From the IMG/VR virus record IMGVR_UViG_3300027743_000063, positions 1-34,307 of that record: a DNA stretch of 34,307 nt. The stretch is one strand, 5' to 3'. Position 1 is the first letter of the stretch. Every line of letters begins with the position of its first letter. The notes under the pieces were generated by a model. It was not told the DNA's origin and made no database searches. It was given only the letters and a program-made list of their open reading frames with translations. Both the position numbers and the translations under genes were made by a program. Source of the DNA: a virus. This document shows, piece after piece, positions 7,108-12,920 of the stretch.

Positions 7108-7575
7108 CTAGAACCGAACGCGCACCCGGAGCATGGGAGCGTGATGCGCCGAGTTGTGGGGATCCGTGACCATGCTGAAACTGACGAGGCCCCCGCCGGC
7201 GGCGGCCAGGCCGGTGCCGATCCAGAGCAGCGGCGTGTTGGTCTTGCACTCCGCAATCGGCATCGTGGCGTTCTCCGGGTCGGTCCCGCACGGCAGGATG
7301 TCGCGACCCAGGTGGACGGACTTGAACTCCTCGCTGAGATCCGATTCCTGCGCCCACGTGACGGCGCCGATGGCGGCCAGCGTCCCGAGCGCGATCATCG
7401 AAATGCCCGTCCAGAAAATCACCTGGTCGCGCGTGTGGTGATGCCCGGCGTGGTCGTACTCGTTCTCGCGGTCGGGCGCCAGGTCGGTGGAGACGATCAC
7501 CGTCTCCTTGATGGGCGTTTGCGCGAGCGCCGGCGTGGCGATCGCCAGGACGAGCAGCGTCACGAGTGCCTTCAT
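7108..7575 (-). CDS. Signal-peptide-bearing membrane protein, cargo gene candidate (155 aa)
   Basis: A clear N-terminal signal sequence (MKALVTLLVLAIATPALA, likely cleaved before QT) is followed by a histidine-rich segment (EYDHAGHHHTRD). There are two later hydrophobic stretches, about residues 53-76 and 114-136. Two cysteines between them (PCGTDP and AECKTN) could pair outside the cytoplasm. The start overlaps the stop of the lipoprotein gene (ATGA at 7572-7575), so the two are made together. Envelope proteins of this kind in a repressor-side operon suggest a prophage-expressed cargo function such as superinfection exclusion or host surface change. A spanin-like role is possible but the order and topology fit poorly. 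Confidence 0.65.
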   Translation of the reverse strand: MKALVTLLVLAIATPALAQTPIKETVIVSTDLAPDRENEYDHAGHHHTRDQVIFWTGISMIALGTLAAIGAVTWAQESDLSEEFKSVHLGRDILPCGTDPENATMPIAECKTNTPLLWIGTGLAAAGGGLVSFSMVTDPHNSAHHAPMLRVRVRF

Positions 7576-7982
7576 CGGATGACCTCCCCGCTGGCCGTCA
7601 CGGTGGGCGTGAAGCCCCGGGACCGCGACTCGCGGAACACCTCGCCGTTCACGAAAATCTGCGCGACGAGCGTGCCGTCGACGATGTTGTCGGGCAGCGC
7701 CTCGGCCGACAGGTAGACGAACGTCTGCGGGCGCGTCGTCTCGAACGAGGCGAACCACGGCACCTCGGTCGTGATCTCCGTCGTGCCTTGCACGCCGTTG
7801 ATGTAGACCACATGCGCGTTCTTGATCGAGCCCGTCACGCGGTACTCGACGCGCACCACTTCGGGCAGCGGCGAGGGGCCCGGGCCCGGCACGCCGGGAT
7901 CGTCGGGCCGGGTGTTCTCGTCGCTGCACCCCGTGACCAGCAGCACCGCCGCGAGCAGACACGCACGTCGGAGGACGCTCAT
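7572..7982 (-). CDS. Lipoprotein with MmpS-like domain (136 aa)
   Basis: A typical lipoprotein signal peptide: basic start, hydrophobic core and lipobox LVTGC (cysteine about residue 19), followed by a proline-rich spacer. The mature domain (VEYRVTGSIKNAHVVYINGV, then VPWFASFETTRP, then LVAQIFVNGEVFRESRSRG) follows the pattern of the small beta-sandwich MmpS/transport-accessory family found as exported lipoproteins in many bacteria. The ATG at 7982 is preceded by GAAAGG. It is coupled to the membrane protein gene downstream. Neither product is an obvious virion part, so this looks like a lysogenic-conversion pair. The family assignment is from pattern only. Confidence 0.65.
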   Translation of the reverse strand: MSVLRRACLLAAVLLVTGCSDENTRPDDPGVPGPGPSPLPEVVRVEYRVTGSIKNAHVVYINGVQGTTEITTEVPWFASFETTRPQTFVYLSAEALPDNIVDGTLVAQIFVNGEVFRESRSRGFTPTVTASGEVIR

Positions 7983-7998
7983 GGTGTGACCTTTCCTG

Positions 7999-8376
7999 TC
8001 AGCGTTCATAAATCCGCAACCCGTAGAGGGCCTCGAACAGCTTCTTGCGCAACTGGTAGGCCTCGGTGCGCGTGGCGCGCGACTTGGCCTCGACCACCTG
8101 GAGCCGGCCCTCGCGCCGACACACGAAGTCGGCGGTGAAGCGCCCGACCAGCACCGGCAAGCCGTCTTTCGCTTTCACGATCAGCGGGAACGCGCGTTGC
8201 CGCTGCAGCTCGGAGATGGCGCCGCTTTGCAACTCGAGGTGGAGCTCCTGCCACAGCCGCGCCTCGTGCGCCGAATCGAACGTCTGCCCGTCGAGCGTCG
8301 TCTTGCGCGCGTTGAACTTGTTGGCGGGCCGCGCGACCGTCAGCGTCGCCTCCCGCCAGCCCGGATACCGACTCAT
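7999..8376 (-). CDS. DUF1064-like PD-(D/E)XK nuclease (125 aa)
   Basis: The sequence follows DUF1064 closely: NKFNARKTTLDGQTFDSAHE (about residues 19-38) gives the conserved TFDSxxEA entry with its glutamate, then ISELQRQRAFPLIV, GRFTADFVCRREGRLQVVEA with the D...ExK core (AD, then VVEAKS, about residues 80-98), and a closing YQLRKKLFEALYGL. In phages this family replaces RusA-type Holliday junction resolvases or acts in recombination. Its place at the end of the early replication operon, downstream of the DUF1376 protein, suits a recombination or replication-fork role. Length is normal for the family. Confidence 0.85.
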   Translation of the reverse strand: MSRYPGWREATLTVARPANKFNARKTTLDGQTFDSAHEARLWQELHLELQSGAISELQRQRAFPLIVKAKDGLPVLVGRFTADFVCRREGRLQVVEAKSRATRTEAYQLRKKLFEALYGLRIYER

Positions 8377-8385
8377 GCCCCGTCC

Positions 8386-8595
8386 TCATCGGAAGTCGTG
8401 GTCTTGGAGAAACTCGGCCAGCTTCCGACGGCCTGGCGCGTTGCGCATCGCCTGGTCGAGCGCGGCACAGGCGGTGCAGAGGGTCGCGGCGCGGTTGGCC
8501 CAGCCGCAGGGCGGCTCGCAGGGTTCCCCCTCCGTGCAGCGGCACCAGCGGCACCGGCCCGGCGTCTGCGTCAGGCGAATCGCGTGCGAGTTCAT
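8386..8595 (-). CDS. Small zinc-ribbon-like protein (69 aa)
   Basis: A 69-residue protein with eight cysteines in metal-binding spacing: CRWCRCTEGEPCEPPCGW (residues 15-32) and LCTACAALDQ (about 39-48). This CxxCxC...CxxxC...CxxC arrangement is a familiar small early-phage protein type, generally of unknown function, that probably binds one or two zinc ions. The start overlaps the previous stop (ATGA at 8592-8595). It lies between a 66-residue ORF and the DUF1064 nuclease in the repressor-led operon. Confidence 0.75.
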   Translation of the reverse strand: MNSHAIRLTQTPGRCRWCRCTEGEPCEPPCGWANRAATLCTACAALDQAMRNAPGRRKLAEFLQDHDFR

Positions 8596-8792
8596 CGCGG
8601 CTCCTGGCCGAGTCGCTGTAACGCGCGCCCCAGCTTGATCAGGTTCTCGTCCGTGACCATGACCTCGTAGTGGAGGATGAACGCCTGATCGGCCCCCATC
8701 TCCAGATGCACGGTCCGGCAGTGGTCCGGCAACGGGAACTGCTCGGCCTTCAGCACGTCGAGCAACCGGAACGTGCCGACGACGCTGCTCAT
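8592..8792 (-). CDS. Small early-operon hypothetical protein (66 aa)
   Basis: Not recognised. The protein is 66 residues, soluble and mixed alpha/beta (FRLLDVLKAEQFPLPDHCRT, VHLEMGADQAFILHYEVMVT). It is coupled on both sides by 4-base overlaps (ATGA at 8789-8792 and at 8592-8595), the strongest argument that it is real. Longer upstream frames run inside the neighbouring gene. Part of the early operon between the DUF1376 replication protein and the DUF1064 nuclease. Confidence 0.6.
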   Translation of the reverse strand: MSSVVGTFRLLDVLKAEQFPLPDHCRTVHLEMGADQAFILHYEVMVTDENLIKLGRALQRLGQEPR

Positions 8793-9010
8793 GTGTCCAG
8801 CCTCGTCCACGCCCGGGTGGTCACTTCGATGGCGTCGCGCGACACGCCGTCGAGCAGCTCGATCAGCGCGGCCACGGCGGCCTGGCACGTCGCGCAGGGC
8901 AGGCCGTCGTGCATGCACTTGCAGCCCCGGCCATACCGCCGGTGATACGTGAGCGCCCGCGAGGCCAGCGGTTCAAAGTCGCGGTCGAGCGAGCGGGCCA
9001 GGTCGGTCAT
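8789..9010 (-). CDS. Small cysteine-containing early protein (73 aa)
   Basis: A 73-residue protein with a central metal-binding-like cluster GCKCMHDGLPCATCQ (about residues 29-43) in a helical frame (CQAAVAALIELLDGVSRDAI). The start overlaps the stop of the DUF1376 gene (ATGA at 9007-9010). The CxC...CxxC pattern suggests a single zinc site. Function unknown; with the other small zinc proteins it forms a run of accessory early genes. Confidence 0.6.
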   Translation of the reverse strand: MTDLARSLDRDFEPLASRALTYHRRYGRGCKCMHDGLPCATCQAAVAALIELLDGVSRDAIEVTTRAWTRLDT

Positions 9011-9771
9011 CGCGCACGCTCCCGTCGCCCGCGGCGCATGTCGTAGTCGGCCCCGCCGATCATCAGCGGGCGGCGGCTGTGCTGCACCAACTGGACGACG
9101 CGGCGGATGGTCGGCCCGTCATAGGCCAGGTGATGCTGGGCGGCCGCCCACTTGAGCCGGTCCTCGAGGGCCGTCTCGCTCTCAAAGTGTTCCTCGTGGA
9201 ACGTGTGCGCCAGCTTGAGCAGGACGCGGATGCTGGGCGGCCCCTCGATGCCACGGTTGTGATGGACAAACCCCCCGTCGTCGTCTGGGTTTTCCACAGG
9301 ATGAGGTGAAGGCGGCGCAGCCGCTGTTCTCTGCTCTTGTTCTTGATCAGCAGATGCAAGTGCAAGTGCAGAGTTATCGACAGTTATAAGTAAATCGTTA
9401 CTACCCTTATCGTCGGATTTGGGGTGCTTCGCCCACCGGTGCGCCATCCCTAACTTGCCGCCGGCCGAGCACTTCGCCGCCCACGCCTCTTGCTTCGCCC
9501 GCTCGGCATCGAGGCGCTTGTGTTTCAGACCCTTATCGCGGCGCGTGAAGCACGGCGCAATTTCTCGCCAGAGTTGATCCCACTTTTTGCGCGGCACGTT
9601 GAGCACCCGGGCGAGGGTGGCCGGGTCGTCCGGCAACGCGCGTTCCAGCCAGTAGAGGCAGCACAGGTGCCAGTAGACGCCGCGCGCTTCCCACGACATC
9701 GCCTGGACCTTGAGGTCGGCGAGGTAATCGCGCGGATAGAACTGGAAGGCGGGCGGGCGCGGCCGAGCCAT
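9007..9771 (-). CDS. DUF1376-like phage replication protein (254 aa)
   Basis: The N terminus PAFQFYPRDYLADLKVQAMS, then ARGVYWHLCCLYWLERALPD, then TLARVLNVPRKKWDQLW (about residues 6-75) is the DUF1376 pattern, a winged-helix-like DNA-binding domain found in phage replication initiator proteins. A hydrophilic, low-complexity linker follows (about residues 115-165), encoded by unusually AT-rich DNA. A C-terminal helical part (LKLAHTFHEEHFESETALED) completes the protein. The ATG at 9771 shares a base with the previous stop (TAATG). No helicase is encoded nearby, so this protein probably recruits host replication factors. A possible origin lies inside the linker-coding DNA (see 9290-9420). Confidence 0.75.
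   Translation of the reverse strand: MARPRPPAFQFYPRDYLADLKVQAMSWEARGVYWHLCCLYWLERALPDDPATLARVLNVPRKKWDQLWREIAPCFTRRDKGLKHKRLDAERAKQEAWAAKCSAGGKLGMAHRWAKHPKSDDKGSNDLLITVDNSALALASADQEQEQRTAAAPPSPHPVENPDDDGGFVHHNRGIEGPPSIRVLLKLAHTFHEEHFESETALEDRLKWAAAQHHLAYDGPTIRRVVQLVQHSRRPLMIGGADYDMRRGRRERAR
9290..9420. other. Candidate replication origin inside the DUF1376 gene
   Basis: Within the linker-coding part of the replication gene the base composition drops to about 32% GC over 40 bases (9371-9410) in a genome near two thirds GC. Two sites one mismatch from the TTATNCACA DnaA box flank it: TTTTCCACA at 9290-9298 and TTATCGACA at 9374-9382. Short direct repeats (GCAAGT twice, 9356-9367) and a second TTATCG (9407-9412) are also present. 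Lambdoid phages carry their origin in the same place, inside the initiator gene. No experiment or computed skew supports it here. Confidence 0.4.
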
Positions 9772-10025
9772 TACCGCACCCGGCGCAGGCGTGACAGCTC
9801 CGGGGGCTCGTTGGGCCAGTCGCCTTCGAGCCACGTGTCCACCCAGGACCGCCGCAGCCGATAGGGACCGTGCCCACCGTTCACCTTGATCGCACGCAGT
9901 TGGCCCCGCCCGATCGCGAGCCGCAGGGTTTCCGCGTTGAGCTTGGCTTCGGTCGCCGCCTCACGCAGCGTCAACCAGGGGTCTTGCACTGGCGCCAACG
10001 GCCGCACGGCCGCACCGGTCGTCAT
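9771..10025 (-). CDS. Excisionase/MerR-like helix-turn-helix protein (84 aa)
   Basis: The segment PWLTLREAATEAKLNAETLR, then LAIGRGQLRAIKV, then GPYRLRRSWVDTWLEG (about residues 16-68) matches the excisionase-type winged helix: a helix-turn-helix (TLREAA...LNAETLRLAI), a short wing (GQLRAIKV) and a closing helix. Proteins of this kind act as recombination directionality factors or as regulators. It is coupled to the repressor gene (ATGA at 10022-10025) rather than next to the integrase at 11213-12712, so regulation of the early operon is as likely as excision. Length is normal. Confidence 0.75.
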   Translation of the reverse strand: MTTGAAVRPLAPVQDPWLTLREAATEAKLNAETLRLAIGRGQLRAIKVNGGHGPYRLRRSWVDTWLEGDWPNEPPELSRLRRVR

Positions 10026-10270
10026 GGTTTGGCCTCCGCCGTCGCAATCGGGAACAGCCCATCGACGGTGCTCTTGAGCGCGACAGCGAGCCGCTGCGCC
10101 GTTTCGAGCGTCGGCGATTGGCCGTTGCGTTCGAGTTTGTGAATCGTCATCCGCGACACGCCGGAGAGCGTCGCGAGTTCGGTGAGACTCAGCCCGGCGA
10201 GACGACGCGCCTGCCCCAACGGAGTCAGTGGTTCCGCGTCGTGCGCGCGAGCCACAGTCGTGCGCCGCAT
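10022..10270 (-). CDS. XRE-family helix-turn-helix repressor (82 aa)
   Basis: A single helix-turn-helix domain: LGQARRLAGLSLTELATLSG (about residues 18-37), then VSRMTIHKLERNGQSPTLET, AQRLAVALKSTVDGLF. This is the Cro/CI-type DNA-binding fold without a C-terminal oligomerisation or peptidase domain, so it resembles Cro or a short repressor rather than full-length lambda CI. The ATG at 10270 is preceded by GGAGGG at 6-base spacing; a longer frame to 10357 has no such site. It is the first gene of the leftward operon and diverges from the 10511 gene, the standard layout of a lysogeny switch. It likely binds operators within 10271-10510. Confidence 0.85.
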   Translation of the reverse strand: MRRTTVARAHDAEPLTPLGQARRLAGLSLTELATLSGVSRMTIHKLERNGQSPTLETAQRLAVALKSTVDGLFPIATAEAKP

Positions 10271-10370
10271 GTGTTGCCCTCCACGCACCAGATGGGACTC
10301 TGGAAAACCGCGTGACGCCGAGTGACCAGAACGGTGGGGAACCGCTCCGCACGTCACCCAGACCTCGACG

Positions 10371-10399
10371 TTTGTAGCACTGGATGGCTATGGAGTAAA
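10371..10399 (-). promoter_or_regulatory. Possible leftward promoter for the repressor operon
   Basis: On the minus strand TTTACT (10399-10394) and TACAAA (10376-10371) are spaced by 17 bases, each matching four of six bases of the sigma-70 consensus. It lies about 100 bases upstream of the repressor ATG at 10270. The sequence match is moderate only. Confidence 0.3.
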
Positions 10400-10428
10400 G
10401 ATAGATTTACGCCTATTTTTCCAGCAGT

Positions 10429-10483
10429 AGAGATGGAATATAATCAAACGCATACAGACGCATCGTAGGCAGCTATTCCGCGG
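10429..10483 (+). repeat. Duplicated early-region element, copy A
   Basis: A 55-bp element with a second copy exactly 370 bp downstream (10799-10853). From 10431 to 10483, 45 of 53 positions are the same, starting with an identical AGAGATGGAATAT and including CATCGT and GGCAGCTAT. A TATAAT (10439-10444) sits inside copy A. It lies in the control region between the divergent repressor and the 10511 gene, about 30 bp before that gene. Likely roles are a duplicated promoter/operator or a binding site for a phage regulator. Confidence 0.75.
10439..10444 (+). promoter_or_regulatory. Possible rightward -10 box (TATAAT)
   Basis: A perfect TATAAT in the divergent control region, oriented toward the 10511 gene. 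No good -35 box is seen at the usual spacing (the matching stretch is a T-run with TTTCC), so activation by a regulator would be needed. The same position in copy B of the repeat reads TATCAT (10809-10814). Confidence 0.35.
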
Positions 10484-10510
10484 CCACGATCCGCCGGTGA
10501 GGAGCCCCCC

Positions 10511-10759
10511 ATGCTGCTCGACCAACTGCGCCGGAAACGTGACGCTGCGCTGGCTCGCTATCAGCTGTGGAAACAGGTCGTTGCCACGGTCGAAGCCGAC
10601 CCCGAGTTTACGGGGCGGGTCGTGCCCAGCCACGTCAACGGCGCCGGAAAGACGGGGCGGCGCAAGGGGATGTCGAAGGCGGAGCGCGCGAAGGTCAGCG
10701 CCCGCATGAAGGCGTACTGGAAGCGGCGGCGCGCGGAGAAGGCGGCCCCGAAAAAGTAA
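10511..10759 (+). CDS. Small basic DNA-binding-like protein (82 aa)
   Basis: First gene of the rightward block, with GAGGAG 6 bases before the ATG. The N-terminal half is a charged helix (LLDQLRRKRDAALARYQLWK, residues 2-21). The C-terminal half is strongly basic (GKTGRRKGMSKAERAKVSAR, then MKAYWKRRRAEKAAPKK), like the RRxMSxxxRxxIxxxxxxRW tail found in many small bacterial and phage regulatory or nucleoid-type proteins. The likely role is DNA binding in the lysogeny or integration block. It lies between the two copies of the duplicated element. I do not recognise a specific family. Confidence 0.65.
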   Translation: MLLDQLRRKRDAALARYQLWKQVVATVEADPEFTGRVVPSHVNGAGKTGRRKGMSKAERAKVSARMKAYWKRRRAEKAAPKK

Positions 10760-10798
10760 CTCGGACGAGATTGATTTCCGCCTGTTATCCGAGCCGTC

Positions 10799-10853
10799 AG
10801 AGATGGAATATCATCAAAAGGATACAGGTGCATCGTGGGCAGCTATGCTGCGG
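10799..10853 (+). repeat. Duplicated early-region element, copy B
   Basis: Second copy of the element at 10429-10483. Here the GTG start of the next gene (10835) lies within the element, at a position that is GTA in copy A. Upstream flanks are also loosely alike (GATTT-CGCCT in both), which suggests that the duplicated segment was originally longer, perhaps 80 bp. Confidence 0.75.
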
Positions 10854-11209
10854 AAGTGCGACGACTTCCACCCACACGACTACAAGAGCTTCGCGGCCAG
10901 GCCCTCCGGTACTTCCGCGAAGAACGCGATCTCACGCAAGCCCACGTCGCGCGATTGGCGAACGTGGGCGTTGCAACTATCGGCCGACTGGAGACGCGCG
11001 GCCCCCGCGACCCACGCCTGTACGCCCGGGTGTGCCGCGTGATGATGGTGACGCCCCAGGAGATCGATCAATGGCTCGCGGCGCGCGTGATTGACCCGCG
11101 CCTCTGGCCGTTGATCTGGTGGTTTGAGAGTCAGGCGCCGCTGGTGCAAGAGGTCATCGGCGACTTGTTGCGGCAGTTGCCGCATGACGGATACGGCAAA
11201 GGGAGGTGA
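10835..11209 (+). CDS. XRE-like helix-turn-helix regulator before the integrase (124 aa)
   Basis: The segment LRGQALRYFREERDLTQAHV, then ARLANVGVATIGRLETRG (about residues 19-57) is a typical XRE helix-turn-helix. The rest is helical and lacks recognisable domains (VTPQEIDQWLAARVIDPRLW). The start is a GTG within copy B of the repeat; another GTG at 10856 is possible, since neither has a strong ribosome site. It ends 3 bp before the integrase start and so is probably its co-transcribed regulator, or a recombination directionality factor. The protein's own promoter would overlap its start, which suggests autoregulation. Confidence 0.7.
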   Translation: MGSYAAEVRRLPPTRLQELRGQALRYFREERDLTQAHVARLANVGVATIGRLETRGPRDPRLYARVCRVMMVTPQEIDQWLAARVIDPRLWPLIWWFESQAPLVQEVIGDLLRQLPHDGYGKGR

Positions 11210-11212
11210 CGA

Positions 11213-12712
11213 TTGCGTGATTTGTTGAAGCGCTGTGATTGTCCACCAGCGAAATGGTCGAAGTGTCGGCACGGCTTTCACGTGCGCAAGCAGGTGGGCG
11301 GGCACCGGCCGAAAATCTCCATCGACGAACTCGTGGGTCACGAGCGCATCCGGCTGGTGAGCCAGGCCGAAGCGGTGCGCGATGCGGTGGTCGCGGCGCT
11401 GCGCGAGCGGCCCACCGGCGCGGCGCTGATGCCCTACCTGCGGGCGCATCCGGCCATCGTCGCGTTCCGCACGGCGGATGACCCCACGCGCGTGGTCCCG
11501 GCGGTCGCCCTGTCGGCCGCCGGCACAACGCCGCTGGCCGACGTGGGCAAGGCCTACGTGAGCGCACTGGAGGCCGACCCGAACCGCCGGCCCAAGTACC
11601 GCGCGAACGTGCGCTCGATGGTGGCGGTGCTGAGCGCGTGGCCGATCGTCACGACACACGCCGGCTTGCCGGTCGCCACGCCGCTGGGCACGGTGCCGGT
11701 CGGGTGCGTCACTGACGATCTGCTGGAGGGGTTTCTCCTGAGCCGCGCCACCCTGTCGGTGAGCCAGCGCAACAAGGATCTCGACTTCCTGCGACGGCTC
11801 GGGCGCTGGGCCAAGCGCAAGCTCTATCGCCCCGAGGCCTGGCTGGTGCCGGGCGACGACGGGCCGACGCGCAAGAAGGAAACCAAACGCCGCCGGCGGC
11901 TGCATCCCGGCGAGGGGGACGCCTTGCTGGCCGTGGCGGGGCCGCTGCTGCGCGCGTGCATCATCGCGGGCGTGGAACTCGGCGCGCGGCTCGGGGAGCT
12001 GCTGCGCATCATCTGGGCGGATGTCGATCTGCCGCACGCGAAAGTGTGGGTGACGGATCTGAAAGACCCGACGCGGCGGCGGTCCCTCCCGCTGTCGACG
12101 CGCATGCTGGCGGTCCTCGAGATGCGCCGCACCGCGCCCGACGGCGAGGCCCACCCCCTCGACGCGGCCGTCTTCGGCAACGAGATCGGCGAGCGCGTGG
12201 AGTCGGTCTACACGGCGTGGGTCAACGCGGTGCTCAAGGCGCACGGCTTCCCGGTCCTGCGCGACAAGAAAACGCACGCGCTGCTGCCCGAGTCCCAAGC
12301 GGCCTACGCGGCCATCGATCTGGTGTTCTCGGATCTGCGCCACGAGGCGACCAGCGGGTGGCTCGATACCGCGGTGCCCATGCACACCGTCCGCGACTGG
12401 CTGGGGCACCAGTCCTTTGCGATGCTGGCGACCTACGGCCACACGACGCCCCAGGAATCCGAGCGCGCGATGCGGGACTTCGAGAAGGCGCAGAAGGCGG
12501 CGGCCCGGAAGGCGAAGCGCAGTGGCCCCAAAGTGGCCCCAGCGGCCCGGGCCGGTGGCCCCAGAGTGGCCCCAGCCCCGGAGGGCGCGGGAGCCCCAGC
12601 CGGCCCGGCCCACCGGGGGTCAGCGGGAAAAGTGGCCCAAAGTGGCCCCAAAGCGGCCCACAAGGCCGGTAGGAGAGGAACCCAGAAAGCAGCTAAGTCA
12701 TTGGTGCATTAG
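11213..12712 (+). CDS. int: Tyrosine recombinase (integrase), 499 aa
   Basis: Integrates and excises the phage at attP/attB. A TTG start is preceded by GGGAGG at 6-base spacing. Residues 1-35 have a Cys/His-rich start (RCDCPPAKWSKCRHGFHVRK), 105-205 form a core-binding domain and 225-425 the catalytic domain: R259 (GARLGELLRI), K284 (TDLKDPTRR), R376 in SDLRHEATSG, H399 (WLGHQ) and the nucleophile Y408 (ATYGHTT). The first His of the usual HxxR box is a Ser (S373). The last 70 residues are a Lys/Ala/Pro/Gly tail encoded by repeat DNA that looks like integrase arm sites, so the end of the gene doubles as part of attP. The half tRNA gene begins 6 bases after the stop. Confidence 0.92.
   Translation: MRDLLKRCDCPPAKWSKCRHGFHVRKQVGGHRPKISIDELVGHERIRLVSQAEAVRDAVVAALRERPTGAALMPYLRAHPAIVAFRTADDPTRVVPAVALSAAGTTPLADVGKAYVSALEADPNRRPKYRANVRSMVAVLSAWPIVTTHAGLPVATPLGTVPVGCVTDDLLEGFLLSRATLSVSQRNKDLDFLRRLGRWAKRKLYRPEAWLVPGDDGPTRKKETKRRRRLHPGEGDALLAVAGPLLRACIIAGVELGARLGELLRIIWADVDLPHAKVWVTDLKDPTRRRSLPLSTRMLAVLEMRRTAPDGEAHPLDAAVFGNEIGERVESVYTAWVNAVLKAHGFPVLRDKKTHALLPESQAAYAAIDLVFSDLRHEATSGWLDTAVPMHTVRDWLGHQSFAMLATYGHTTPQESERAMRDFEKAQKAAARKAKRSGPKVAPAARAGGPRVAPAPEGAGAPAGPAHRGSAGKVAQSGPKAAHKAGRRGTQKAAKSLVH
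12521..12573 (+). repeat. Arm-type-like AGTGGCCCC repeats, outer left cluster
   Basis: AGTGGCCCC occurs at 12521-12529, 12532-12540 (as AAAGTGGCCCC from 12530) and 12565-12573, all in the same orientation and inside the integrase reading frame. The first two are one DNA turn apart (11 bp). With the inner cluster at 12623-12659 and the right-arm clusters they fit the layout of arm-type binding sites for a tyrosine integrase. Confidence 0.6.
12623..12659 (+). repeat. Left inner arm repeat (28-bp identical copy plus one half-site)
   Basis: Bases 12623-12650 are identical to 12844-12871. The unit begins GCGGGAAA and contains two AGTGGCCC sites 10 bp apart. A further related site (AAGCGGCCC) follows at 12651-12659. 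It lies within the last codons of the integrase, about 60 bp left of the half tRNA gene. Confidence 0.7.
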
Positions 12713-12718
12713 GGACTT

Positions 12719-12763
12719 GCGCGTGTAGCTCAGTTGGATAGAGCGTCCGCCTCCTAAGCGGAA
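12719..12763 (+). other. attP: attP core: 5' half of tRNA-Arg(CCT)
   Basis: The DNA matches a tRNA-Arg from its first base: acceptor strand GCGCGTG (12719-12725), TA, D-arm GCTC/GAGC (12728-12731 with 12741-12744) around AGTTGGATA, anticodon stem TCCGC/GCGGA (12746-12750 with 12758-12762) and loop CTCCTAA with anticodon CCT. It then stops matching: no T-arm (GGTTCGAAT-like) or 3' acceptor strand follows. So this is half a tRNA gene, the expected match to a host tRNA-Arg(CCT) attB, with crossover likely in or near the anticodon stem-loop. It begins 6 bases after the integrase stop. Phages more often carry the 3' part of the tRNA. Confidence 0.85.
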
Positions 12764-12843
12764 CAACTGGCCCCAGCGTTCCCCCGAATCACCACTATTC
12801 CTAACATTTTCTCAATATGCCGCCAGCAGCATACAGGGCTCTG

Positions 12844-12871
12844 GCGGGAAAAGTGGCCCAAAGTGGCCCCA
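12844..12871 (+). repeat. Right inner arm repeat (28-bp identical copy)
   Basis: Identical over 28 bases to 12623-12650 and in the same orientation, about 80 bp right of the half tRNA gene. The two copies place matching pairs of AGTGGCCC sites on both arms of attP. Confidence 0.7.
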
Positions 12872-12893
12872 GAGGTTTTCGAGGGAGCCGTCC

Positions 12894-12918
12894 AAACTGC
12901 ACTTCCAAAATGCAGTTT
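12894..12918. promoter_or_regulatory. Inverted repeat in the right attP arm
   Basis: AAACTGCA (12894-12901) and TGCAGTTT (12911-12918) form a perfect 8-bp inverted repeat with a 9-base spacer. CACTTCC (12900-12906) and GGAAGTG (12920-12926) form an alternative one. This could be an accessory-protein (IHF- or Xis-like) site or an operator for the 12959 gene. No T-run follows. Confidence 0.4.
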
Positions 12919-12920
12919 CG

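Noticed and set aside
10803-11042. Plus-strand ORF of 79 codons starting in copy B of the duplicated element (MEYHQK...)
   Set aside because: Overlaps the helix-turn-helix gene out of frame, has no family pattern, and the same start in copy A runs into a stop after 11 codons.
10880-12613. Minus-strand frame of 577 codons opposite the integrase
   Set aside because: Antisense shadow; the plus-strand integrase has catalytic motifs and a good ribosome site.
12719-12800. A complete functional tRNA-Arg gene
   Set aside because: After the anticodon arm there is no variable loop, T-arm or 3' acceptor strand complementary to GCGCGTG; only the 5' half is present.
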